Shown: positions 16,768-24,927 of the stretch, piece by piece
Layout of the letters: each line of letters opens with the position of its first letter
How positions within the stretch are numbered: the stretch's first letter is position 1
From: Prevotella sp. UBA4339
GTDB lineage: Bacteria > Bacteroidota > Bacteroidia > Bacteroidales > Bacteroidaceae
Length of the DNA: 46,184 bases
Assembly: GCA_002393725.1 (NCBI GenBank)
Contig: DGTJ01000059.1
Span: forward strand, 1-46,184
Direction: 5' to 3'
Position numbers and translations under genes: made by a program
Notes under the pieces: generated by a model
What the model was told of the DNA's origin: nothing
Seen by the model: the letters and a program-made list of their open reading frames with translations, nothing else
Databases searched by the model: none

Positions 16768-17739
16768 TTATAATTCTTCATCGAATGGTTCCGCACTCAC
16801 ACAACGGAGGTTCTTCTCCAGTTGAGCCGTTGAACTTGCACCTATGAGCACCGACGTGACGCCTCTCTGCTTGAGCACCCAGGCGAGAGCCATCTCTGCA
16901 AGGGTCTCACCACGGCTTGAGGCAACATCATTATATCTGCGCAGCTTCTGCAGCAACTCTGGTGTAAGAACCGACTCTTTCAGGAACTTTCCCTTCGACA
17001 TGCGCGAGTCGGCTGGTATGCCGTTAAGATAACGGTCTGTCAGCAATCCCTGAGCCAGAGGTGAGAAGGCAATAAATCCCACACCTTTCTCCGCACAGAA
17101 ATCGAGGATGCCTGTCTCCTGAGGCTTACGGTCGAGCATACTGAGACGTCCCTGATAGATGAGCAGGGGCACATCGTGAGCCTTCAGATAGTCGTAACCG
17201 AACTTCAGGGGCTCCAGAGGCCAGTTGGAGATACCTACGTAGAGAGCCTTGCCCTGTCGAACAATATCCACAAGAGCCTGCAGAGTCTCCTCCAACGGTG
17301 TCTCAGGGTCGTAGCGATGGCTGTAGAAGAGGTCCACATAGTCTATCTTCATTCGCTTCAGGCTCTGGTCGAGGCTTGCCATAAGATACTTACGGCTACC
17401 CCAGTTTCCATACGGCCCGGGCCACATATCATATCCCGCTTTAGATGAGATGAAAAGCTCATCACGATACGGACGGAAGTCCTCGTCCATCAGGCGCCCC
17501 ATCGTCTCTTCTGCAGAGCCATAGACGGGTCCGTAGTTATTAGCCAGGTCGAAATGCGTGATACCATGATCGAACGCATAATGGGTTATCTCACGACTGC
17601 GCTCGTAGGGGTCGACACTTCCGAAGTTATGCCAAAAGCCCAGGCTCACCTTAGGTAGTAAGACACCTGAGCGCCCACAACGCTCATACTCCATACCATT
17701 GTCATAGCGGCCTTTGTCCGCAAAGTAGTTTTCCTTCAT
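16768..17739 (-). CDS. Aldo/keto reductase, YghZ-like (AKR14 type)
   Basis: 323 residues. The catalytic tetrad is visible: D64 (THFDLAN), Y69 (NNYG), K100 (SSKAGYD) and H141 (YSHRYD). The N-terminal extension before GRSGVLLPKVSLGFWHNFG, and the MWPGPYGNWGSRKYL loop, resemble YghZ-type NADPH reductases of short hydroxy-aldehydes. In this operon a role in reducing L-lactaldehyde to 1,2-propanediol is attractive but inferred; detoxification of other aldehydes is the alternative. Cytoplasmic. First gene of the unit with a -7 box at 17766-17773. Confidence 0.85.
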   Translation of the reverse strand: MKENYFADKGRYDNGMEYERCGRSGVLLPKVSLGFWHNFGSVDPYERSREITHYAFDHGITHFDLANNYGPVYGSAEETMGRLMDEDFRPYRDELFISSKAGYDMWPGPYGNWGSRKYLMASLDQSLKRMKIDYVDLFYSHRYDPETPLEETLQALVDIVRQGKALYVGISNWPLEPLKFGYDYLKAHDVPLLIYQGRLSMLDRKPQETGILDFCAEKGVGFIAFSPLAQGLLTDRYLNGIPADSRMSKGKFLKESVLTPELLQKLRRYNDVASSRGETLAEMALAWVLKQRGVTSVLIGASSTAQLEKNLRCVSAEPFDEEL

Positions 17740-17765
17740 TAATAATTTGTTTTAGAAAATCGATG

Positions 17766-17773
17766 CAAAGATA
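17766..17773 (-). promoter_or_regulatory. -7 box of the aldo/keto reductase - esterase - rhaM unit
   Basis: TATCTTTG on the minus strand, 26 bp before the start codon. The -33 is weak (TTG around 17796-17798, 22 bp away) and overlaps the end of the GH115 gene. Read-through from the upstream GH115 operon is possible because no terminator separates them. Confidence 0.55.
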
Positions 17774-17794
17774 GCGATTTTATTTTAAAAGTAA

Positions 17795-20047
17795 TCAATT
17801 TTGTATGCTTTTAACAGTCAGCTCGTCGAGAACCACATGATTGTCGAGAGCATGGACTGTAATAGAGTGACTCCCTTTCTGCAGATGAATCTTTGTGTCA
17901 CGTATAGCCTGAGCGCGAAGTACATTGTCTTTCCATCGTTCTGAACGGAAGGGTTCCTTCAACGAATATACAACCGGTTCACCACCATCGATGCTGACAC
18001 TAAATCGCAAGTCACCGCTGTCAAGAGGATGTGTCGGTATGAGGGCTGTTGTCACGGTGTAGTCGCCCTCCACGTCGATATCCGCCTTGTAGGTCATGCT
18101 CCTGCCCTTGGGCAGTGAGATGGCATTCATGGAGTGACCGAGCATCTGTATGACATCCGCATTTCCCGATACCGGCACCACTCTTACGTCAACAGTCTTA
18201 ACCTCTTCTCTCAGACGCCCACGGACATCTTCAAAAACAGGCAGCTTTCGCGGGGCTGCATCCATCAGACAGCGCCACTTGCCTCCACGCATCTCATTAT
18301 ACTGACGAGTGAGCGACTGGATCTCATCGTATGCCCGGCGGCTCTCTGCGGAGTCTGTGAGAATCTTGGTGCTCATAGCAGATGCAGCCCACACGGGATA
18401 CTGGATGGCTGCGAAGAAGGCATCATACAGTTCTGGACGCACATAGGCCTTAGCCTCGATGATGCGAGCCTTGATGCACTCGAAGTCGGCCAGACGCCTT
18501 GCAGCCTCCTGACGGGAGAATTGCACATCGCCAACTGTGGAGAGGCCACGATGATATTTTTTCTTGTCGAGCTCCACCTGTGTGAATCCCATAAACTCCG
18601 GACGACGCTCGCCACAGAGACGATAGAACTGGAACATAGCAGGATAGAGCCGCTCGCCCGCCTCACTACCGAACTGACGACAGAGCCAGGAGCGGAGATG
18701 CTGTCCAAGCGAAGAACTGCTGACAGCGTTGATGTTCCAAGCCATGTCGAGGAAGAGTTCCAGGTCGTAGGCTGCCACTTTCGGATCGTGGACATTGGCA
18801 ATCCAAAGCCTTCGGGCATTGTGGTCATACGCCTGACGCATCTCATTGTAGACAAGTCCGGGCTGTGTAGTCGTGAGCCAGAGATAATCGTGAGGACGCC
18901 CCCAATAAGAGAGGTGATAATACACTCCCGCACCTCCGCTGCGCTGCTGCTCGCGGGCATCAGAGAGACGGGTGATATACCCATAGTTGTCATCGCACCA
19001 CATCAGGGTGACATAGTCCGGCACCTTGAGGCCCTTCTCATACAACTGCAGCACCTCTTTATACGGCACAAACATCTGCATCTGCTTTTCGGGTGCTCCG
19101 ACGTACTTCACTATGAGCTGCTGCTGGTCGTCGATAACCTGCTGCAGGGCCTCGAACTTCTCCTGTTCAGTGGCATAGCCCTCCATCGAACTGTCGTGAA
19201 TACCACGCATGCCAATAGTAAATATGTTATTACCGGATGTCTTTACTTCTTTAAGGCGCTCAATCCAATACTGTTGTACTGCCTCGCGATTGGTGCGATA
19301 GTTGAAGCGTCCTCGTTCGGATACATTCCACTCGCCTACATTGTTGCGCAAAAGCGGTTCACAGTGCGAGGTTCCTATGACGATGCCGCACGAGTCAGCA
19401 ACAGCCTTGTTGCCTGGTGTAAGGAAGAATGCCTTTGTACCCTCGTGCATAGCAGGCCAGATGGCATTGGCACGCAGGCGCAGCAACAACTCGAATATCT
19501 TGCGATAAGTGCGGGGACCTATCTCCCCATTGGAGTTTGGCTCGAATGTATTGCAGCTCCAAGGACGGATACTCCAGTCTTCATCGTTGATAAAGATACC
19601 CCTATAGGCTACACTCGGGCTCTGCTCTGTGGTAAAGTCTCCGCTAAGCACCAGCCTGTCACGACGCTCAGGCACTATATCGCCCCACCATATCCAAGGC
19701 GAGACACCAGCCATGCGAGAGAGCTCCAGCAGTCCATATGCCATTCCCCTGCCATTTCCACCCTCTACGAAGATGCTTCCATTCTTTGTGTATATGCGGA
19801 AAGCGTCAGCAGGAAGAGTCTTTGACAACTGGCAGTTGACGACAGCCTTCTTGGATGCCACAGGCATCATTCCTGTTACCTGCAGCATATCATCCTTCCA
19901 CATCGACAGTGCTGTACCAACCACGAGTTCCGCCTTCTTGGGAATATTGTAGGTCACCGGGTGCTGTCCGTCGAACCACACCACCTCACCGGCAGAAATA
20001 ATGAGGGAACACTTCAGTACCAGGAATGTCAGTAATATCCTTTTCAT
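17795..20047 (-). CDS. Exported GH115-family alpha-glucuronidase
   Basis: 750 residues with a signal peptide ending near residue 19. GH115 motifs are clear: GRGMAYGLLELSRMAGVSPW, the WWGDIVPE loop, AYRGIFINDEDWSIRPW, LRANAIWPAMHEGTKAFF, TLMWCDDNYGYITRL and GAGVYYHLSYWGRPHDYLWL. The C-terminal beta-sandwich (about 610-750) is the usual accessory domain. GH115 enzymes remove (4-O-methyl-)glucuronic acid from side chains of xylan and related glycans. Beside pectin enzymes here, the target may be glucuronate on galactan or arabinogalactan side chains. The start overlaps the GH2 stop by 4 bp, so the genes are translationally coupled. Last gene of the four-gene operon. Confidence 0.92.
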   Translation of the reverse strand: MKRILLTFLVLKCSLIISAGEVVWFDGQHPVTYNIPKKAELVVGTALSMWKDDMLQVTGMMPVASKKAVVNCQLSKTLPADAFRIYTKNGSIFVEGGNGRGMAYGLLELSRMAGVSPWIWWGDIVPERRDRLVLSGDFTTEQSPSVAYRGIFINDEDWSIRPWSCNTFEPNSNGEIGPRTYRKIFELLLRLRANAIWPAMHEGTKAFFLTPGNKAVADSCGIVIGTSHCEPLLRNNVGEWNVSERGRFNYRTNREAVQQYWIERLKEVKTSGNNIFTIGMRGIHDSSMEGYATEQEKFEALQQVIDDQQQLIVKYVGAPEKQMQMFVPYKEVLQLYEKGLKVPDYVTLMWCDDNYGYITRLSDAREQQRSGGAGVYYHLSYWGRPHDYLWLTTTQPGLVYNEMRQAYDHNARRLWIANVHDPKVAAYDLELFLDMAWNINAVSSSSLGQHLRSWLCRQFGSEAGERLYPAMFQFYRLCGERRPEFMGFTQVELDKKKYHRGLSTVGDVQFSRQEAARRLADFECIKARIIEAKAYVRPELYDAFFAAIQYPVWAASAMSTKILTDSAESRRAYDEIQSLTRQYNEMRGGKWRCLMDAAPRKLPVFEDVRGRLREEVKTVDVRVVPVSGNADVIQMLGHSMNAISLPKGRSMTYKADIDVEGDYTVTTALIPTHPLDSGDLRFSVSIDGGEPVVYSLKEPFRSERWKDNVLRAQAIRDTKIHLQKGSHSITVHALDNHVVLDELTVKSIQN

Positions 20048-22791
20048 TCAGCAATGTCTTTATATCTAAGAAGATAGGTATCATATTGAGTCTCGAAGGG
20101 ACGGAATGGAGTCGGTACCTCAGAAGCAGGAACAAACATACTACGGAGCACGTCAGGTATCACGTCGGATTTGATATAATAGCTCCTGAATGTAGCCCCG
20201 ACAGGCTTATCACCCTTCCTCCACCCCGGGAAGCGTGTCTTGGCGGACTTAGGTCCCTGTCCGCTGACAGCAGCATTTACAGTAAGCACGATACCGCGAT
20301 CTGTCTGTTCAAAATTCAATGATAGCGAGTCGCCTGTGATCAGGAGGCCATTGCCGTCTTTGTCTGAGAGGAAGGCAGCATCGATGCCGCTGTGATTGCC
20401 CTCAAAGTAGAGGTCGCCCATCTGCTTCGCCCAGAAGCCATAACGGTTGGCCTGATAACGGCCAGGATAGCTGGCGAACGGGCCGTAGCCCATCCATTGT
20501 ACACGGTCGATAGCAGGGTTGAGCAGATAGGCAAGTCCCAACTCCGAGCGGAACACATCAGCTGTATCGGGCGAGAGAGTGAATGTCACTTCCTCTCCAC
20601 CTTCTATATAACTGCTTTGTACATCTGCCTTCACCTGGTTATTTTCTATTGGCAGCAGGTATTTCTGAGGCAGGCGTCCCTTCTGAGTAAGACACTCACC
20701 CATCGTGGGCTTTCGTCCTGTACGAACCAGTTGTTCATTGGCCATTACTGATCCGCTACCATGACCTGTCCATTCTATCTGGGGCTTGTTGAGTACAAAC
20801 GACTGATGGAGGAATGTATGGCCTTGAGCATCCTCTATGTCAAACTGCAGGATACTGACTCCTGTCTGTCTGGGAAGATTCAGCGTATAGGCAACAGAAG
20901 AACGCGGGGCGCAGTCAGGACTAAAGGCACCGCGCATCACCGTATCGCGGTCGTTTGTCAGCGTCCAATGGAAAGTGACATTATCCTTCAGATTAAGGAA
21001 ATCATACCTGTTAACCACCTCACACTTCACGCCCCATTGCGCATTATGCATTGTGCATTGAGCATTCTTAACTAACGCCCTCGCATAGTTATGCTGCAGT
21101 TCGTAATAGTTAGGCAAAGGAGTGCGGTCGGCATAGAGCAGGCCGTCGGTACCTTTGTTGCCAAACATCTCAAAGCCTCCATCCTTAGACGTGAATACTC
21201 GCTCCTCATAGCCAAATCTGTCTTTTTGTGTCTCACGGAAAGGCATTCCCTGATCTGCCCACTCCCAGACCGAGCCTCCGGCTATGCAGGGGGTGCGCTC
21301 GATTATCTCCCACTGCCGGTCGTGATCCTCAAGGGAGATACCAAGAGTATGACAGTACTCCGTAAAGATTACCGGACGGTCTGCCCGCTGATAGAAATCA
21401 CCAATCTGCGAAGTCGAAGGATAATGAGGCGTGTATATATCTGCCACCTTTGGGAAATTATAATTGAAACGGCGGAAATAGCTTCCTACCTGAGGATAAC
21501 ATACAGGTCGATTAGTATCCAACTCACGTTTCACGTAATCTCCTAGTCTAACGCAGATATCCGTCAAAGGATTCTCATTTCCCAAGCTCCATATCAGGAC
21601 TGAGGGATGGTTCTTGTCACGGCGTATGGTAGCCTGTGCGCGTTGTTGCAACACAGGATAGAACGTGGAATCAGACAGGTTCTTGTCGCCATAGCCAAAA
21701 GGCACCTCGTCGACGATGTAAAAACCGAGAGAGTCAGCCAGTTCGTAGAAGCGTGGCTCACGAGGATAGTGCGAAGTGCGGATATAATTGACGGACGCTT
21801 CCTTCATCAGTTTCATGTCTCGGAGTATGCTGGCTTCGCTAATAACCTTCACTGTCACGGGGTCAGTGCTGTGAGCGTTGACACCACGCAATTTGAATGG
21901 TCTGCCGTTGAGTTTCAGGACATTACCTTCAACCGTCAGTTCACGGAAGCCGAACCTATGTTCAAATGTCTGAAGGGGTTTGCCCTTTTGCAGAAGCATG
22001 GTTCTTAACTTATATAAATAAGGTGTCTCTGCTGTCCAAAGGTTTGGTTGCGTCACCTTCAAGCACTCTCCTTTACCCTCTGCGACCTTATTACCCATAG
22101 CGTCAAGAATGCAATGCTGTATTATTACGCCCTTGCCAGCATTGGCGACATCTGTCTTGACTGTTACCTCGCCATTGTTCCTGGTGCTAATGGTCAGGTC
22201 TTTCAGGTGAGTCTTGGGAACTGCCATCAGTGTGACATCTCGGAAGATGCCGTTTGGTGCCCAGTCGTCATTATAGTCGAAGTCACTTCCCCTGAATTGA
22301 GAGATGACACGCATTGCCAGCTCCTGTCGTACTGCTTTCTTATTAATAAAAGGTGTGATGTCAAACATCGCAGTATTATAGCCAGAGTGCCAGGAGCCGA
22401 CCGACTTACCGTTTATCCACAGATCGTAGCCATAGAGCACGCCGTCCAACCGGATTACAATATTCTGCCCTTTCCAGGCATCAGGCACAATGAATGTCGT
22501 GCGGTAATAGCCTGTCAGAGGCAGAGCCTTGTCATAGCTTGGCTTACAGAAGCCATATTGCTCCCAGCAACCTGGTACGGGGATTCTTCCCCAAGTATCG
22601 TCTGCTTCAGGCACTCTCCTGTCGTCAGTAATGCCATCTATCACTTTCAGGCTCCATTCACCGTTCAGACTCATCTTCATCTGCGGGTCTGTAACGGGCA
22701 GCACTCCGTCGAAAGCATCCCTGACCTGCGCCTCAACACCGATGACGAGCAGCGCAAGGGATATTATGCTCACAAGCTTTTTATTCATCAC
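20044..22791 (-). CDS. Exported GH2 beta-galactosidase-like enzyme
   Basis: 915 residues with a signal peptide (MMNKKLVSIISLALLVIGVEA). LacZ-like domain order: sugar-binding jelly roll (about 30-200), immunoglobulin-like (200-295), TIM barrel (295-570), then further beta domains including a C-terminal beta-sandwich (about 680-900). LKLNGRPFKLRGVNAHSTDP opens the barrel, WSLGNE holds acid/base E406, and IFTEYCHTLG holds nucleophile E478. The usual RGVNRHEHDP-like motif is altered to RGVNAHSTDP. Beta-galactosidase activity is likeliest. A low-complexity heptad repeat inserts in frame at about residues 576-586. It overlaps both neighbours by 4 bp. Confidence 0.88.
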   Translation of the reverse strand: MMNKKLVSIISLALLVIGVEAQVRDAFDGVLPVTDPQMKMSLNGEWSLKVIDGITDDRRVPEADDTWGRIPVPGCWEQYGFCKPSYDKALPLTGYYRTTFIVPDAWKGQNIVIRLDGVLYGYDLWINGKSVGSWHSGYNTAMFDITPFINKKAVRQELAMRVISQFRGSDFDYNDDWAPNGIFRDVTLMAVPKTHLKDLTISTRNNGEVTVKTDVANAGKGVIIQHCILDAMGNKVAEGKGECLKVTQPNLWTAETPYLYKLRTMLLQKGKPLQTFEHRFGFRELTVEGNVLKLNGRPFKLRGVNAHSTDPVTVKVISEASILRDMKLMKEASVNYIRTSHYPREPRFYELADSLGFYIVDEVPFGYGDKNLSDSTFYPVLQQRAQATIRRDKNHPSVLIWSLGNENPLTDICVRLGDYVKRELDTNRPVCYPQVGSYFRRFNYNFPKVADIYTPHYPSTSQIGDFYQRADRPVIFTEYCHTLGISLEDHDRQWEIIERTPCIAGGSVWEWADQGMPFRETQKDRFGYEERVFTSKDGGFEMFGNKGTDGLLYADRTPLPNYYELQHNYARALVKNAQCTMHNAQWGVKCEVVNRYDFLNLKDNVTFHWTLTNDRDTVMRGAFSPDCAPRSSVAYTLNLPRQTGVSILQFDIEDAQGHTFLHQSFVLNKPQIEWTGHGSGSVMANEQLVRTGRKPTMGECLTQKGRLPQKYLLPIENNQVKADVQSSYIEGGEEVTFTLSPDTADVFRSELGLAYLLNPAIDRVQWMGYGPFASYPGRYQANRYGFWAKQMGDLYFEGNHSGIDAAFLSDKDGNGLLITGDSLSLNFEQTDRGIVLTVNAAVSGQGPKSAKTRFPGWRKGDKPVGATFRSYYIKSDVIPDVLRSMFVPASEVPTPFRPFETQYDTYLLRYKDIAE
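21036..21066. repeat. Degenerate heptad tandem repeat inside the GH2 gene
   Basis: Four 7-bp units of pattern ATTnnGC (ATTGCGC, ATTATGC, ATTGTGC, ATTGAGC) plus a partial unit. On the coding (minus) strand it encodes the odd peptide NAQCTMHNAQW. The frame is kept although the unit length is not a multiple of three. Similar heptad strings occur as interspersed repeats in Bacteroidetes. Confidence 0.7.
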
Positions 22792-24920
22792 AGTTTCTTG
22801 TATTTGAGGTCAATCTTTGTATACTTATGGTCTTTGTTCCAATGCTCGAAGAGTCCGAGATTTTTCTCCAGCGGCTTACCTTCCTGCTTATAGACCGTCC
22901 CACTGGGGGGATTGGGGATAGAGGCAGCCTCGCGAAGATATTCATCACAGTAATTCAGGCTGCCGAACTCAGGCCATTCACCGATGATGATGTCCATACC
23001 AACGGCATCGCAGGCCACCTCGTCCTGAGAGACAATAAGCGAGCAGGCCCAGTCACCGTTAAACGGCTCTTTCATCCACTTCGGGTTGGGAGCACCGTTG
23101 ACATCACGAGATCCGTATGTTCCGTCGATAATGAACAGCAGGGCTTTCTGACCCATATTCCTGTGGCTCATCCAGTCTACGAACGTCTTATATCCGGGCT
23201 TGCCGTGACGCTTGTCCTGACTGACATTGTTATGTGCATTCTGTCGCCAGAGCAGATGGATATCCGTTGCCCCATACCAGTTCTTTGTGGTCAGTGTGAC
23301 ACCCGGTCCGTTGTGTGTCTTCAGCAAGGCGGAGTTGATGAGGTAGTCGGCATCGACGATACATTTGGCCAGGCCACGGGCCATCTTGCCGTTATCTACG
23401 GAATATGCTATCTGCTCAGGGTAGTACTCACACTTCTCTCGTCCGTCACCCCCGATATTGTCAATCATGCGCACCAGCGGGAACTCCCTGTGAATCTTAT
23501 TGAAGATGCTGTCGGTAATTGCGCGGCTGGGCTCACAGATCACAATATCCTGCTGACGCACGCCGCCTTCACGAACCATTGAGCGCACCAGTGCCAATGT
23601 CACGAAAGGCGAGGAGTTGAGTTCTATTGTGTCGTGATGGGTAATAGCATTGTTCAGGTTCAGCTTCACTGCGATCATCTCGCCTTTCTTATATCCGCGA
23701 TTACCTCGCCCGTGGGTCTTGTTGAAGTGCTTGAAAAGAGCCTTCCATGCTTTCTGGGGAGTAGGCTCACCAGTAAGTTGCATCACAGCCTCGGGAATCA
23801 TTGCATCTGCCTTACCCTGGTCGTTCCACCGGTCTTCCACCCAAAGGCCTGTCTTACCGTCCCACTTGGCAACACCGGGCGAATGAACCCAAGCCACACG
23901 TCCCGGATGAATACCCCTGCCCTCTCCGACAGGCTCGTTGGGACCGGCAAAGAGTTTCGGAGCCTGAGGATTGAACTCTCCGAAGAACAAGCGGTCGCGG
24001 TTTACCGGTTCGTCAAGAAGCTGTATAGTTGTGGATGGACCCAGGTCGGGATCTTTCCATGACTTAAGCTGCCAGACGAGTTTACCATTCTTGTCTACCT
24101 CTATCGCCTGTACAGGTGCATTAAGGGTATCCATCGGGGTCTTGTTCCACTCGTTGTACCAGTTATTGATGATATGCCCGCCATTTTTCAGCCTGACAGT
24201 CTTTTGCGGCTGGGTAACGCCATAAGCGGTAGTGTTAAGTTCCCAGACGGTCTGTCCCTGACGGTTGATTTCCTGAATATGTCCCTTACGCCCCGTGATG
24301 AGGAGGTTGCCCGTCTTTGGCATCTCCTGCACGGACCAAGGCAGGAATCCCGACCACCTGTCCACTTCTTTCCCCTCACTATTAAACTCATGTATACAGC
24401 CCATTGCCATGTTTGCCACGAGGAGAGTGCCTCGCGACGACAGGCGTGCATTGCGGAACTGTCCGTGAACAGACCCTTTTTCATTGATAGGCAGTTCGAA
24501 CTCACGGACGATACGGCAAGAAGGGATCTCCATCACCACAGCTTTTGCCGGTTTGCCATTCTGCACGAATACTACATGCGTCCTGCCTATCGGCTGGATA
24601 GTATGGATCTCTGTTCCGGAAGGAGCAGCATAGCTCCATACAGTCTCACTATTTTGGGTAACTTCTGCAATGCCATACTGATGCGCTACAAGTATATTCC
24701 CGTCACTCATGAGCACAGCATCGCTTATCTCGCCCTTCTTCAATTTATCCTGATATGCCCAGCCGACCTGTCCTTCCTTCACGATGAACATCCTGCGCTG
24801 CTTGCTCTGTCCGGCATAAAAGAAATTATGCCGCGACAGGTTATTCTCTACTGTTTCCTGGGCAAGAGTACTGCCAAGAATCGCCAAGACAAGACTAATA
24901 GATAATAAAATTCTCTTCAT
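22788..24920 (-). CDS. Exported beta-propeller / DUF362 fusion protein
   Basis: 710 residues with a signal peptide (MKRILLSISLVLAILGSTLA). Residues about 40-320 are repeated short beta-blades (GNILVAHQYGIAEV, GTLLVANMAMGCIHEFN, GNLLITGRKGHIQEINRQG), a PQQ- or arylsulfotransferase-like propeller. From about 335 (GRGIHPGRVAWVHSPGV) to about 660 it is a DUF362 domain, with GEMIAVKLNLNN, DIVICEPSR, LLKTHNGPGVTLTTKNWYG and SQDEVACDAVGMDI. The cysteine clusters of ferredoxin-linked DUF362 proteins are absent. Biochemical function is unknown. Its place between GH28 (7-bp gap) and GH2 (4-bp overlap) implies a job in degrading the same glycan. Confidence 0.82.
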   Translation of the reverse strand: MKRILLSISLVLAILGSTLAQETVENNLSRHNFFYAGQSKQRRMFIVKEGQVGWAYQDKLKKGEISDAVLMSDGNILVAHQYGIAEVTQNSETVWSYAAPSGTEIHTIQPIGRTHVVFVQNGKPAKAVVMEIPSCRIVREFELPINEKGSVHGQFRNARLSSRGTLLVANMAMGCIHEFNSEGKEVDRWSGFLPWSVQEMPKTGNLLITGRKGHIQEINRQGQTVWELNTTAYGVTQPQKTVRLKNGGHIINNWYNEWNKTPMDTLNAPVQAIEVDKNGKLVWQLKSWKDPDLGPSTTIQLLDEPVNRDRLFFGEFNPQAPKLFAGPNEPVGEGRGIHPGRVAWVHSPGVAKWDGKTGLWVEDRWNDQGKADAMIPEAVMQLTGEPTPQKAWKALFKHFNKTHGRGNRGYKKGEMIAVKLNLNNAITHHDTIELNSSPFVTLALVRSMVREGGVRQQDIVICEPSRAITDSIFNKIHREFPLVRMIDNIGGDGREKCEYYPEQIAYSVDNGKMARGLAKCIVDADYLINSALLKTHNGPGVTLTTKNWYGATDIHLLWRQNAHNNVSQDKRHGKPGYKTFVDWMSHRNMGQKALLFIIDGTYGSRDVNGAPNPKWMKEPFNGDWACSLIVSQDEVACDAVGMDIIIGEWPEFGSLNYCDEYLREAASIPNPPSGTVYKQEGKPLEKNLGLFEHWNKDHKYTKIDLKYKKL

Positions 24921-24927
24921 ACTATTC

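Noticed and set aside
16758..16796. Upstream start for the esterase
   Set aside because: It would put 13 polar residues before a normal signal peptide and overlap the preceding gene.
18134..19825. 563-residue open frame on the plus strand
   Set aside because: It is antisense to the GH115 gene, whose motifs are clear. No promoter, no signal and no family pattern; a long shadow frame caused by codon usage.
22048..24905. Several 240-280-residue plus-strand frames over GH2 and DUF362 genes
   Set aside because: All are mirror images of the coupled minus-strand operon; no regulatory signals or recognisable domains.
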